From an uncultured Eubacteriales bacterium (GTDB lineage: Bacteria > Bacillota > Clostridia > Oscillospirales > Oscillospiraceae), in the NCBI GenBank assembly GCA_949296115.1, contig CASFNR010000003.1:57310-121309 (forward strand): a stretch of DNA of 64,000 nucleotides. Direction: 5' to 3'. Both the position numbers and the translations under genes were made by a program. Shown one piece after another: positions 26,120 through 34,782 of the stretch. The notes beneath the pieces were generated by a model, which saw nothing but the letters and a program-made list of their open reading frames with translations, made no database searches and was not told the DNA's origin. Numbering within the stretch: position 1 is the stretch's first letter; the number at the start of each line of letters is the position of its first letter.

Positions 26120-27238
26120 ATGAAAAATATCGCAATTGTTGGCTGCGGAGGAATGGGCAGCGGACATGCCTTTGCCATTTCCTCCGGCAGCGGAAATGCG
26201 GTTGGCACCTACTCCAATGACCGCAGCGGGGGCTTTCTCCACCAGACGGACACCGACCTTCGCAATGTGCTGCATCTGACGGGTGTGTGCGACATCAATC
26301 CCCAGCGGATCCAATGGGCCCACGAGCATGGGTTCCCGGTTTACCCCGACTTTGACGCAGTCCTGGCGGCGCCGGAGGTGGACATTGTTCTGATCGCTAC
26401 CCCCAACGACCTGCACAAGGAGATGGCAATTGCAGCCATGCGGGCGGGAAAGCATGTGCTCTGTGAGAAACCGGTGATGATGAGCAGCCGGGATCTGGAA
26501 GAGGTGATGGCGGTGTCTGCGGAAACTGGGATGGTGTTCTATCCCCGCCAGAACCGCCGCTGGGATGAGGATTTCCTGACCGTGAAAAAAATCTTCCAGG
26601 AGAAACTGCTGGGAGAGGTCTACCACATTGAAAGCCGGGTTCACGGTTCCCGGGGAATCCCGGGAGACTGGCGGGGGAAAAAGGAACACGGCGGCGGTAT
26701 GATGCTGGACTGGGGCGTCCATCTGATTGACCGGGTTGTGGACATGATTCCCGGAAAGATCACCAATCTCTACTGCCAGACCACCCATGTTACCAACAAG
26801 GAAGTGGATGATGGCTTCACCCTGATGCTCACCTTCGAGAGAGGTCTGACGGTGACGGTGGAGGTTGCTACCAACAACTTTATTGACCTGCCGTTGTGGT
26901 ATGTCAACGCAGAGAACGGTACCGCCATGATCTGGAACTGGGATCTGGAGGGGAAGACGGTGCTTCGGGTTCCGGGAGAGGAGAAGGACAGCGCACCCAT
27001 TCTGGCCGGTTCCGGACTGACCAAGACCATGGCGCCCAGAAAGAAGGATACCACCCAGACCCTGCCCCTGCCTTCGGTGGAGTTTGACGCCAACACCCTG
27101 TACGTCAACCTGGTGGAAACAGTGGAGGGGACCGCGGAGCAGATTGTGAAGCCGGAGCAGGCGCTGCGGATTCTGCGGATCATGGAGGCGGCGCTGGAAT
27201 CAGCCCGGACCGGAAAAACCATCCAACTGGAGAAATAA
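26120..27238 (+). CDS. Gfo/Idh/MocA-family oxidoreductase (third copy, divergent)
   Basis: The 372-residue protein has the N-terminal Rossmann loop NIAIVGCGGMGSGHA, then IVLIATPNDLH, HVLCEKPVMM, and the second-domain GGGMMLDWGVHLIDRV with the family's Asp-His pair. Between the first strand and helix there is an insert (SSGSGNAVGTYSND) not seen in the two copies at 9678 and 14401. It is therefore a separate subfamily, likely acting on a different glycoside. The start at 26120 follows CAGGAGG. It appears monocistronic, divergent from the importer operon, with its own extended -10 promoter, and no clear terminator before the promoter at 27318. Confidence 0.9.
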   Translation: MKNIAIVGCGGMGSGHAFAISSGSGNAVGTYSNDRSGGFLHQTDTDLRNVLHLTGVCDINPQRIQWAHEHGFPVYPDFDAVLAAPEVDIVLIATPNDLHKEMAIAAMRAGKHVLCEKPVMMSSRDLEEVMAVSAETGMVFYPRQNRRWDEDFLTVKKIFQEKLLGEVYHIESRVHGSRGIPGDWRGKKEHGGGMMLDWGVHLIDRVVDMIPGKITNLYCQTTHVTNKEVDDGFTLMLTFERGLTVTVEVATNNFIDLPLWYVNAENGTAMIWNWDLEGKTVLRVPGEEKDSAPILAGSGLTKTMAPRKKDTTQTLPLPSVEFDANTLYVNLVETVEGTAEQIVKPEQALRILRIMEAALESARTGKTIQLEK

Positions 27239-27305
27239 CGGCGGAGCGTCGGCGGGCATGTGCCTGCCGGCGCCCTTTGAATGGAATAAAATCACAAGCA
27301 CTGGA

Positions 27306-27346
27306 TACTTTTCTGGATTTCTACCGGAAATCTCTTCTGGTATACT
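27306..27346 (+). promoter_or_regulatory. Promoter with adjacent TACTTTT element before the 27412 operon
   Basis: TTTCTA (27318-27323) and TATACT (27341-27346) with a 17-base spacer. A TACTTTT element (27306-27312) lies just upstream of the -35, at the same 35-base offset from the -10 as in the promoter at 26078. Confidence 0.6.
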
Positions 27347-27411
27347 AGCATAAGGGACTGTGTGGTTTCACGACCATATTCTAAATTTATAATAGAAAGG
27401 CGGACATATCA

Positions 27412-28272
27412 ATGCCGGAAATCAAAATTTTAGACCTGGGCGATGTGCAGCTTGCGTACAAGGAGATCGGTTCCGGAGACAAGTACCTGATTTCAACCCA
27501 GAATTTTTTCCTGACTGACTGCCACATGGAACTGCTGGGCAAGCCGCCCTATGATTATCATTGCTTCCTGGTGTACATGCGGGGGTATGGCCAGTCCAGC
27601 CATATCACCGACCCCACCCCCCGGGACTACAACACCATCTGGGGGGAGGACATCATAAGATTCGCAGAGGCACTGAATATCCCTTCTTTCTACTATACCG
27701 GTGTGTCCCACGGCAATCTGGCCGGCTGGCATATTGCTTTCAACCGTCCGGAACTGCTGCGTGCCTTTGCCTGCGTGGACGGAATCGCCCAGTACCGGGA
27801 GAATCAGGGGCCTTTGCCCCGGACACCGGGATATTATGCCGACGTGGACGCCATGGTAGGCAACTATGAAAAATTGGAAAAGACAGCCTGGATGGAGCCC
27901 TGGCCCACGGAGAATCCCCAGCGTCTGGCCCGCCGGGCGGCAAACCATGCGGAGCATACCCAGATCCTGATGGGCCGCAAGCGGGAGGAATTCCTGATTC
28001 CCAACTGCGGAGATATGAGCTGCTGCGGCGCCAAATCGGCAGAGGAATTCTATGAGAAGCTGTCCAAAATTCCGGTTCCCACCCTGATCTGGGAAGGCGG
28101 ACTGGATCCCCTGGCCAAGGTGGAGGACGCTCTGAAGGTGGCCCAGACCATTCCCGGCGCTTCCCTGCTGACTTACCAGCACCTGGGCCATGGCGGTGCC
28201 GACGAGTGCCCGGAAATGGCTGCCCGGGACTGCGACCGGTTCTTCCGGGACGTGGAAGGACGAATCCTGTAA
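27412..28272 (+). CDS. Alpha/beta hydrolase (small esterase/lactonase-like)
   Basis: The 286-residue protein has the single-domain alpha/beta hydrolase pattern: strands at LAYKEIGSGD and HCFLVYMRGYGQSS, the nucleophile elbow GVSHGNLAG near residue 104, an acidic residue in LIWEGGLDPLAK, and the late His in LGHGGADECPE. The usual G-x-S-x-G is present as GVSHGN with Asn replacing the last Gly, a small deviation. No signal peptide. It is first in the plus-strand operon 27412-33647 that also encodes two carbohydrate esterases, a kinase and a phosphorylase. A lactonase or acyl-glycoside esterase role would fit but is not shown. Confidence 0.8.
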   Translation: MPEIKILDLGDVQLAYKEIGSGDKYLISTQNFFLTDCHMELLGKPPYDYHCFLVYMRGYGQSSHITDPTPRDYNTIWGEDIIRFAEALNIPSFYYTGVSHGNLAGWHIAFNRPELLRAFACVDGIAQYRENQGPLPRTPGYYADVDAMVGNYEKLEKTAWMEPWPTENPQRLARRAANHAEHTQILMGRKREEFLIPNCGDMSCCGAKSAEEFYEKLSKIPVPTLIWEGGLDPLAKVEDALKVAQTIPGASLLTYQHLGHGGADECPEMAARDCDRFFRDVEGRIL

Positions 28273-28287
28273 AGGGAGGAAAAGCAT

Positions 28288-29820
28288 ATGAAACTGCAGC
28301 CTGCATTGTTGTTTGGTGAATCCATGATCCTGCAGCGCCGCAAGCCAATCCCGGTGTGGGGGCGGAGCGTGCGCGGGGACGTGGTGACGGTAACCCTGGG
28401 GGGAAACACCGCCTCCGCAGTGGCGGAGGGTGGCCTCTGGCAGGTGACCCTGCCCCCCATGGAAGCGGCAGAAGGGGTCGCCATGACCATCAGCTCTCAG
28501 ATCACCGGTGAAAAAGTTGAATTTTCCAGTGTCGCAGTGGGAGAAGTGTGGCTGGCCGGCGGCCAGTCCAATATGGAATTCCTGCTGAAATATGACGAGG
28601 AATTCGAACAGGTGAAGCAGCTGCCGGAAGATACCGGCCTGCGGTTCTTCCGCTTTCCCCAGGCCAATTATACCGGCTGCCTGGAGAAACAGCCCTATCC
28701 GGATGACGGATTCTGGAGAACCTGGACCAGTCCGGAGAATCGGAGCTTCTTCAGCGGCCCTGCGGCGTACATGGGCCTGATGCTCCGCAAAACCTTGGGA
28801 GTCCCGGTGGGCTTTGTGGGATGCAACTGGGGCGGCACACCGGCGGCGGCCTGGACGGCAATGGAGGATCTCCAGTCGAATCCCGCCCTCAAGACAGTGC
28901 TGGACTGGCACAAGGAGAACTGTGAACAGGTGGATCTGGCCAGCTACTATGCGGTTTCCGATCTGCCGGAACCGGAACCCTCCCGGGAGCAGCAGGAGCG
29001 GATGGACTATCTGATGATGGGCGGAGATTTCAGCAAGCTGCCCCCCATGCCCATGCCGGACATGTCCCAGATTCCCTACAGCCCCTTCAAGCCGGGTCCC
29101 AGAGCCTGCATCCGTCCCGCCGGACTGTATGAGAACATTCTCGAGCACATTGCCCCCTATGGGGTCAGAGGTATCATCTGGTACCAGGGGGAGGACGATG
29201 ACTTCCGGGGCTGGGTGGATTTCTACGATGAGAGCATGAAAACTCTGATCGGGTCCTGGCGCAAGCTGTGGAAGGAGGAACTGCCCTTCCTGCAGGTGGA
29301 GCTGGCGCCCTTCCAGGGCAGCGGCTTCAACGGCGCCAAGGACTATCCCGGTATGCGCCGAAAGCAGCGGGCCGCTGCAGATGCGCTGCCCGGGGTGCAT
29401 GATGTGTGCATCATGGATTCCGGAGACGCCATGAACATCCATGTCCGGAAGAAGCGCCCGGTTGGCGAGCGGCTGGCCCTGCTGGCCAGAAAATATGTCT
29501 ACGGCGAGTCGGACCTGCTGGCAGACAGCCCCCGGGCGGCGGCGGCAAGCCGGGATGCGGATACGGTGACGGTGCGCTTTGAAAATACCGGAGACGGTCT
29601 GACGGTACGGGGGGATCTTCAGCAGGTGCTGGAAGTCACGGCGGACGGCGCAGCGGTCACGGCGGAAGCCTGGGCAGAGGGAGACTCCCTGATTCTGCGC
29701 AGCCCGGCCTTCCGGGATGCACAGAAGGTCTGCGTCCGGTTTGCGGAGATGAATTTCTGCCAGGACCCCCTGTTCGGGAGCACCGGCCTGCCGGCGTTCT
29801 CCTTTACCATGGAGCTGTGA
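28288..29820 (+). CDS. Sialate O-acetylesterase-family protein (SGNH hydrolase)
   Basis: This 510-residue product matches the SIAE family: an N-terminal beta-domain (LLFGESMILQRRKPIPVWG), then EVWLAGGQSNMEF with the catalytic Ser in GQSN, GIIWYQGEDD, and a C-terminal beta-domain. These enzymes remove O-acetyl groups from sugars; bacterial members act on sialic acid or on acetylated xylan-type glycans. The usual D-I-H-P before the catalytic His reads NIHVRKKRPVGERLA here, with Asn replacing Asp. The protein has no signal peptide, so it acts on imported sugars. The ATG follows AAAGGGAGGAAAAGC, 15 bases after the hydrolase gene. Confidence 0.87.
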   Translation: MKLQPALLFGESMILQRRKPIPVWGRSVRGDVVTVTLGGNTASAVAEGGLWQVTLPPMEAAEGVAMTISSQITGEKVEFSSVAVGEVWLAGGQSNMEFLLKYDEEFEQVKQLPEDTGLRFFRFPQANYTGCLEKQPYPDDGFWRTWTSPENRSFFSGPAAYMGLMLRKTLGVPVGFVGCNWGGTPAAAWTAMEDLQSNPALKTVLDWHKENCEQVDLASYYAVSDLPEPEPSREQQERMDYLMMGGDFSKLPPMPMPDMSQIPYSPFKPGPRACIRPAGLYENILEHIAPYGVRGIIWYQGEDDDFRGWVDFYDESMKTLIGSWRKLWKEELPFLQVELAPFQGSGFNGAKDYPGMRRKQRAAADALPGVHDVCIMDSGDAMNIHVRKKRPVGERLALLARKYVYGESDLLADSPRAAAASRDADTVTVRFENTGDGLTVRGDLQQVLEVTADGAAVTAEAWAEGDSLILRSPAFRDAQKVCVRFAEMNFCQDPLFGSTGLPAFSFTMEL

Positions 29821-29891
29821 CCCAGGAAAAGATTCCGGGGCGAAATCCTGCCGGCAGACTGGAGGATTCCCCCATCTAAGGAGGACATAGA

Positions 29892-30965
29892 ATGGAAATT
29901 CGAAACATGCTGCCCCAGCTGACCTGCCACGGAAGAACCCGGCTTGATGGGGATTGCCTGTATATGAACTGGACCTGCACAGGGGTATCTGTGCAGTTCA
30001 CCGGGAAACAGCTCAAAGCCCGGCTCCGGGCTCTGGGGGAGGTCTCTATGGAAGGCCCCGTGGAATATCCCTGGGTTGGCGTCACGGTGGACGGCGGGGA
30101 AACTCTGGTGAATCGGTTCGAATGCCGGGAGGAGGATGCCTGGTATACCCTCTGGGAATGCCCGGATGATCTGCCCCACGTCGTCCGGCTAATCAAGCTC
30201 ACGGAGAACGCCCGGGGAAAGCTGGGAATCCTGGAACTGGAAACCGACGGAACATTCCTGGAAGCACCCCGGACGAGCAGCCGGAAAATTGAGTTCGTGG
30301 GTGATTCCATCACCTGCGGGTTCGGAAACGAAGCGGCGAACCGGGATGATCTGTTCAACCCGGCGGAGGAAAACGGCTGGATTACCTATGCGGCAACCGC
30401 CGCCCGGGAACTGGGAGCGGAGTTCAACTGCGTCAGCGTGTCCGGCATCAGCGCCAATGCACCGGAGAAGCCCTTGTTCCCCATGAAGCCCATGCGGGAG
30501 CTGTATCCCTACTGCGACCGGCTGTACGACGATCGGATGGAGCAGGAGCCGGCAGCCTGGGACTTTGCCGGAAACCGGAAGGACCTGGTCGTGGTCAATC
30601 TGGGCACCAATGATGTCAACCCGGTTCGCTTCTACACGGATCTGGAGCAGGCTGACCGGGAGGAAGCTCATTTTATCCGGATGTACAAGGAATTCATCCG
30701 GGAGATCCGCAGCCTGAATGGCCCGGAGACGAAAATCGTCTGCGTGCTGGGACCCATGGACTTCTATCTGTATGACGACATCAAAACAGCGGTGGCCGAA
30801 TACCGGGCGGAAAGCGGCGACCAGCAGGTCTGGAGTCTGAAGATCATCGGAACGAATCTGATGACGGAGGGCTTTGGCGCAGTGGGCCATCCTTCCGCCA
30901 AGACCCACCAGCGGGCTGGCAGGGAACTGGCCGCCAGACTCCGGCAAATTCTGAACTGGGAATAA
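29892..30965 (+). CDS. CE2-type SGNH carbohydrate esterase
   Basis: The 357-residue protein has a beta-sandwich N-terminal domain followed by an SGNH esterase domain, the order found in carbohydrate esterase family 2 acetyl esterases. The nucleophile Ser is in EFVGDSITCGFGNE near residue 137, the Gly and Asn blocks are in VVVNLGTNDVN, and the catalytic His is in VGHPSAKTHQ. CE2 enzymes often rely on a Ser-His dyad and remove acetyl groups from xylo- or mannan-type sugars. No signal peptide is present. The gene is behind TAAGGAGGACATAGA and between the SIAE-like and the kinase genes, strengthening the idea of an acetylated-sugar substrate. Confidence 0.85.
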   Translation: MEIRNMLPQLTCHGRTRLDGDCLYMNWTCTGVSVQFTGKQLKARLRALGEVSMEGPVEYPWVGVTVDGGETLVNRFECREEDAWYTLWECPDDLPHVVRLIKLTENARGKLGILELETDGTFLEAPRTSSRKIEFVGDSITCGFGNEAANRDDLFNPAEENGWITYAATAARELGAEFNCVSVSGISANAPEKPLFPMKPMRELYPYCDRLYDDRMEQEPAAWDFAGNRKDLVVVNLGTNDVNPVRFYTDLEQADREEAHFIRMYKEFIREIRSLNGPETKIVCVLGPMDFYLYDDIKTAVAEYRAESGDQQVWSLKIIGTNLMTEGFGAVGHPSAKTHQRAGRELAARLRQILNWE

Positions 30966-30986
30966 GGATAAAAGGAGCGTTCAGCC

Positions 30987-31940
30987 ATGAAAGAAAACAG
31001 ACTCGCCCTCCTGGCGGAGGGAATGAAGAACTGGAAGCCCCCGGAAATCCCCGAGAACATTCCCCATGGGGATATGCCCGGAGACAAGGTGGAAATCGGC
31101 CAGGGACATATTGACAAGGCAAATCTGATTTTCCCTCTGCTGGTGCCCATGGCGGCCGAGGCGGCGGAGAAAACCGGAAAAGCCGTGGTTTGCGTTTGCG
31201 GCGGGTCCGGCGTAGGCAAGTCCGAAACGGCATCTCTGCTGAGCCATTACTTCCGCAGCGCCGGCGTGGGAAGCTATACCCTTTCCGGGGACAACTATCC
31301 CCGGAGAATTCCCATGTACAACGACGCAGAGCGGGTCCGGGTTTTCCGCACCGCCGGCCTGGAAGGCATGCTGGAGCAGAAGGTTTACTCTGCCGAGGCG
31401 GGCCGGACCCTGCAGGAACTGTGGGAAAAGGAAACGGATGCCGACCCGGGAAAGGCAAAGGAATATCCCTGGCTGGCGGTATACCAGCAGGCAGGCAGAA
31501 AAGCCCTCAGCGGCTATCTGGGTACAGACCTGGAGCAGGACTATGAGCAGCTGAGCAGAATTATCGCCGCCTTCAAGGCCGGGGAAGAAACCATCTGGCT
31601 CAAGCGCATGGGCCGGACAGAGGACCAGCGCTGGTATGATGCCGTGGATTTTTCCGATGTGCAGGTGCTGATCATTGAATGGACCCACGGGAACAGCGAC
31701 CACCTTCAGGGCGTGGACGTTCCGGTGCTGCTCAACAGCACCCCGGAGGAAACCCGGGCCCATCGGCGCGCCCGGAACCGGGACGGTAAGACGGACAGCG
31801 CCTTTACTACCATGGTGCTGGAAATTGAGCAGCAGGAGCTGGATTCCTGCGCCCACAAGGCAAAGCTGATTATCTCCAAGAGCGGGCAGGTGCTGTCCTA
31901 CGAGCAGTACCGCCGGCTGATGGACGGCCAGGAGGGATAA
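30987..31940 (+). CDS. P-loop kinase (adenylylsulfate/uridine kinase-like), probably sugar-directed
   Basis: The 317-residue protein carries a P-loop VVCVCGGSGVGKSETA near residue 73, and a later Asp-Glu-type segment VLIIEWTHGNSDHL where family members bind Mg2+ and substrate. It resembles the adenylylsulfate-kinase/uridine-kinase-like superfamily but has an N-terminal extension of about 65 residues and a 60-residue insert after YNDAERVRVFR. I do not recognise a named enzyme. It starts 22 bases after the CE2 gene behind AAAGGAGCG, and its stop lies four bases before the phosphorylase start, so it is probably a partner kinase making a phosphorylated sugar or glycerate derivative. The substrate is inferred only. 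Confidence 0.6.
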   Translation: MKENRLALLAEGMKNWKPPEIPENIPHGDMPGDKVEIGQGHIDKANLIFPLLVPMAAEAAEKTGKAVVCVCGGSGVGKSETASLLSHYFRSAGVGSYTLSGDNYPRRIPMYNDAERVRVFRTAGLEGMLEQKVYSAEAGRTLQELWEKETDADPGKAKEYPWLAVYQQAGRKALSGYLGTDLEQDYEQLSRIIAAFKAGEETIWLKRMGRTEDQRWYDAVDFSDVQVLIIEWTHGNSDHLQGVDVPVLLNSTPEETRAHRRARNRDGKTDSAFTTMVLEIEQQELDSCAHKAKLIISKSGQVLSYEQYRRLMDGQEG

Positions 31941-31943
31941 CCC

Positions 31944-33647
31944 ATGACGCAGAAAAAAGGAAATCTGGGCGCCATGCTCAACGCCTATCCGGACAGCATG
32001 GGCCGGAATCTGTCCACCGCGGTGTCCGTCCTGAGCAAGCCGGAATTTGCGGATGCCTTTCAGTCGTTCTATATCCTGCCCAGCATCTTCAATACGGACC
32101 TGGACCGGGGATTTTCCCTGATTGACTACGGCCTGAATGAACTGATGGCTTCCGAGGCGGACCTGGAGAGCCTGAAGGAACTGAACATTGATCTTGCCCT
32201 GGACTTCATCCTGAACCATGCCTCCGTGCTGTCTGCGGAGTTCCAGGACATTCTGAAAAACGGCGATCAATCCAAATACCGGGATTTCTTCATTGACTGG
32301 AACCGGTTCTGGGAAGGTCACGGCACCATGACCGAGGAAGGCTACATCCAGCCGGACCCGGAACTGATCCGGGACATGTTCTTCCGGAAGCCCGGCCTTC
32401 CCATTCTGATGGTTCGTTTCCCCGATGGGCGGAACGTGCCTTACTGGAACACCTTCTATCAGGAGGTGCGCTATGACCGGGTGGATGCCCAGGACCTGAT
32501 GGGGGCCATGAAGGTCCAGTATGCCACGGCGGACGCCCTGGCGAAGCGGGTGAACGCAGCGCTGGACCAGGGTGTCCTTCCCAAGGATATGGACTTCGGT
32601 GAATTTGACAAGTACCGTGCGGCAGTGGTGGAGTACCTGGACAGCCACCGGAAGTATCTGGGACAGATGGACCTGAATATCCGCTCACCGCTGGTGTGGG
32701 ACTATTACCGCAAGACGCTGCAGACCCTGGCGGGCTACGGCGCGGCCATTGTCCGTCTGGATGCCTTTGCCTACGCACCCAAAGAGGTGGGCGCCAAGAA
32801 CTTCCTGAATGACCCGGGCACTTGGGACCTGCTGGACCGGGTGGCGGAGATTGCGAAGCCCCTGGGCCTGACCCTGCTGCCGGAGATTCACGCCAGCTAT
32901 GAGGAAAAGACCTATGATCTGCTGGCTTCCAAGGGCTACATGGTCTATGACTTCTTCCTGCCTGGGCTGCTGATTGACGCCATGGAGCGGCACAGTGGTG
33001 AAATCCTTGCCAAGTGGGCCCAGGAAATTGTGAGCAAAAATATGCTGACGGTGAATATGCTGGGCTGCCACGACGGAATCCCGCTGCTGGATTTGAAGGG
33101 ACTGCTGGATGAGCAGAGCATTGGAAAACTCATTGACACGGTGGTGGCCCGGGGGGGCTATGTGAAGAATCTGCACGGACAGAAAAACGTGTATTATCAG
33201 GTCAACGCCACCTACTACAGCGCCCTGGGAGAGGACGACCGGAAGATGCTCCTGGCCCGGGCCGTGCAGCTGTTTATGCCCGGAAAGCCCCAGATCTGGT
33301 ATCTGGACCTGTTTGCCGGACGCAATGACTATGAGGCCATGCGCCTGGCTGGTCCCGGCGGTCACAAGGAGATCAACCGCACCAACCTGTCTGCAGAGGA
33401 AATTGACCAGCGCCTGGGCATGGAAATTGTGCAGAAGCAGCTGGAGCTGCTGCGGATGAGGAACCGCTACAGCGTATTCTGCCGGGAGGCTGCGGTTTCT
33501 GCCGGAACGGAGGGCAGCTGCCTGACCCTGCAATGGGAGACAGAGGACCAGATTGCGGTTCTGAAGGCGGATTTTGCCGGTTACGGCTACGAGATTACCA
33601 TTCAGGACAAGAAGTCCGGGGAAACCCTCTATCACAGCGCACAATAA
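31944..33647 (+). CDS. GH13 subfamily 18 sugar phosphorylase (sucrose phosphorylase-like)
   Basis: Members of this subfamily split an alpha-glucosyl bond with phosphate to give alpha-glucose 1-phosphate; known ones use sucrose, sucrose 6'-phosphate, glucosylglycerate or glucosylglycerol. The 567-residue protein has the nucleophile Asp in RLDAFAYA (Asp273), the acid/base Glu in LLPEIHA (Glu314) and the third acid in GCHDGIP (Asp377), with spacings close to those in sucrose phosphorylase. It is longer than classical sucrose phosphorylases (about 490-505). No signal peptide. It ends the plus operon, with a terminator at 33659-33692. Its partner kinase gene is four bases upstream. The acceptor specificity is open. 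Confidence 0.85.
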   Translation: MTQKKGNLGAMLNAYPDSMGRNLSTAVSVLSKPEFADAFQSFYILPSIFNTDLDRGFSLIDYGLNELMASEADLESLKELNIDLALDFILNHASVLSAEFQDILKNGDQSKYRDFFIDWNRFWEGHGTMTEEGYIQPDPELIRDMFFRKPGLPILMVRFPDGRNVPYWNTFYQEVRYDRVDAQDLMGAMKVQYATADALAKRVNAALDQGVLPKDMDFGEFDKYRAAVVEYLDSHRKYLGQMDLNIRSPLVWDYYRKTLQTLAGYGAAIVRLDAFAYAPKEVGAKNFLNDPGTWDLLDRVAEIAKPLGLTLLPEIHASYEEKTYDLLASKGYMVYDFFLPGLLIDAMERHSGEILAKWAQEIVSKNMLTVNMLGCHDGIPLLDLKGLLDEQSIGKLIDTVVARGGYVKNLHGQKNVYYQVNATYYSALGEDDRKMLLARAVQLFMPGKPQIWYLDLFAGRNDYEAMRLAGPGGHKEINRTNLSAEEIDQRLGMEIVQKQLELLRMRNRYSVFCREAAVSAGTEGSCLTLQWETEDQIAVLKADFAGYGYEITIQDKKSGETLYHSAQ

Positions 33648-33658
33648 AATTAAATTGA

Positions 33659-33692
33659 GGGGAGCTGCATTGGGCGGCTCCCCCCGTTTTTT
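33659..33692 (+). terminator. Terminator of the esterase-kinase-phosphorylase operon
   Basis: GGGGAGC (33659-33665) and GCTCCCC (33677-33683) form a stem, then CCG and six T (33687-33692). Confidence 0.88.
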
Positions 33693-33699
33693 ATGATGT

Positions 33700-34503
33700 T
33701 TAGACGGGCAGCGCCCAGTCCAGGGCCGGCCCGATCATTTTGTTCCAGAATGCCCAGTCATGGACGCCGGAATCTTCCAGATAGGTAACCGGAACATTCT
33801 CATCCACCAGGAATTGATGGAATTCACGGTTCTGCTGAAGCAGGAAATCCTCGGTGCCGCAGGCCATGAACAGACGGGGAATTTCCTTCCCGGTGCATTT
33901 CAGTTCCTTCACAAGGAACTCCGGATTCTGGGGGCTTTCCAATACTTTGGCAGGATCGCCGAAGGTTTCCAGGTAGTACGGATAGTCGGCCATCATGCCG
34001 CCGTCCCACTTGTCCGGGGTGAGAGCGGCTACCTGACGGACCACCAGGGCACTGGAAAGGCCGATGGCGCAGCCGAACTGCTCCGGATAAGCCAGGGCAG
34101 TGTGCAGCGCACCGAAGCCGCCCATGGAGTTGCCGCCAATCAGGGTGTCCTCCTTGCTCTTGGCCAGGCCAAAGGTGTTCTGCAGGTACTGGGGCAGATC
34201 CTCCCCGATGAAACGGCAGTAGCCGTTGCCTACACCCGGACGGTCCAGGTAGAAGCTGATGCCGCCGTCGGGCATGACCACGGCCAGATTATACTTCATG
34301 GACAGCTCCGCCGCACCGCCGTGGTAGAGCCAGTCGCCGCTGTTGCCGGTATAGCCGTGGAGCAGAATCAGGGTTTTCATGGGGCGATCGTAGTGGGGAT
34401 TTGGCCCGAAGATCTCTTCCGGCAGTTTCTCCGGATAGAACATCCAGAAGCTGGCCGGACGAGTCAGGGCCTGGGAGCGGAATTCCACACGAATCGTTGA
34501 CAT
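33700..34503 (-). CDS. Esterase of the EstA/esterase D-like family
   Basis: This 267-residue alpha/beta hydrolase begins MSTIRVEFRSQALTR and shows MKTLILLHGYTGNSGDW, the nucleophile elbow GGNSMGGFGA near residue 125, an acidic residue in FMACGTEDF, and the catalytic His in DSGVHDWAFW. This is the pattern of tributyrin esterase / S-formylglutathione hydrolase-like proteins, which cleave short-chain acyl esters. The start at 34503 follows CAGAGGAGGTCC; in-frame codons upstream do not fit. It has its own promoter (34619-34647), divergent from the sensor kinase gene. It is the seventh ester-hydrolase type gene of the island. Confidence 0.87.
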   Translation of the reverse strand: MSTIRVEFRSQALTRPASFWMFYPEKLPEEIFGPNPHYDRPMKTLILLHGYTGNSGDWLYHGGAAELSMKYNLAVVMPDGGISFYLDRPGVGNGYCRFIGEDLPQYLQNTFGLAKSKEDTLIGGNSMGGFGALHTALAYPEQFGCAIGLSSALVVRQVAALTPDKWDGGMMADYPYYLETFGDPAKVLESPQNPEFLVKELKCTGKEIPRLFMACGTEDFLLQQNREFHQFLVDENVPVTYLEDSGVHDWAFWNKMIGPALDWALPV

Positions 34504-34618
34504 AATGCTGGACCTCCTCTGTATGATGATTGAAATTGCGAATGCTGTTGATGCTGCGGATGGTGCCGAGTGAGACAGCGTCATGCATTCCATTGCGCAC
34601 ATACTCTCCTGTTACTCT

Positions 34619-34647
34619 ATTATGGGATGCAAAAGAAGTCTTTTGAA
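34619..34647 (-). promoter_or_regulatory. Promoter of the EstA-like esterase gene
   Basis: Minus-strand TTCAAA (34642-34647) and CATAAT (34619-34624) with a 17-base spacer. The leader is about 110 bases. Confidence 0.5.
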
Positions 34648-34692
34648 AATGGAGCATTCTTTTCCAAATATGTATCGAGCCCTAAAAATATG

Positions 34693-34721
34693 TGGACAGC
34701 CAGCGGCTGACTTGCTAAAAT
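34693..34721 (+). promoter_or_regulatory. Promoter of the two-component system operon
   Basis: TGGACA (34693-34698) and TAAAAT (34716-34721) with a 17-base spacer; TGC directly before the -10 makes it an extended -10. It opens the kinase-regulator-accessory operon. Confidence 0.68.
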
Positions 34722-34782
34722 GTATGGTGGTACTGTCAAAAAAGTGCACTGTGGAGCTGCGAGGCGAAGGGAGATCGGAGAT

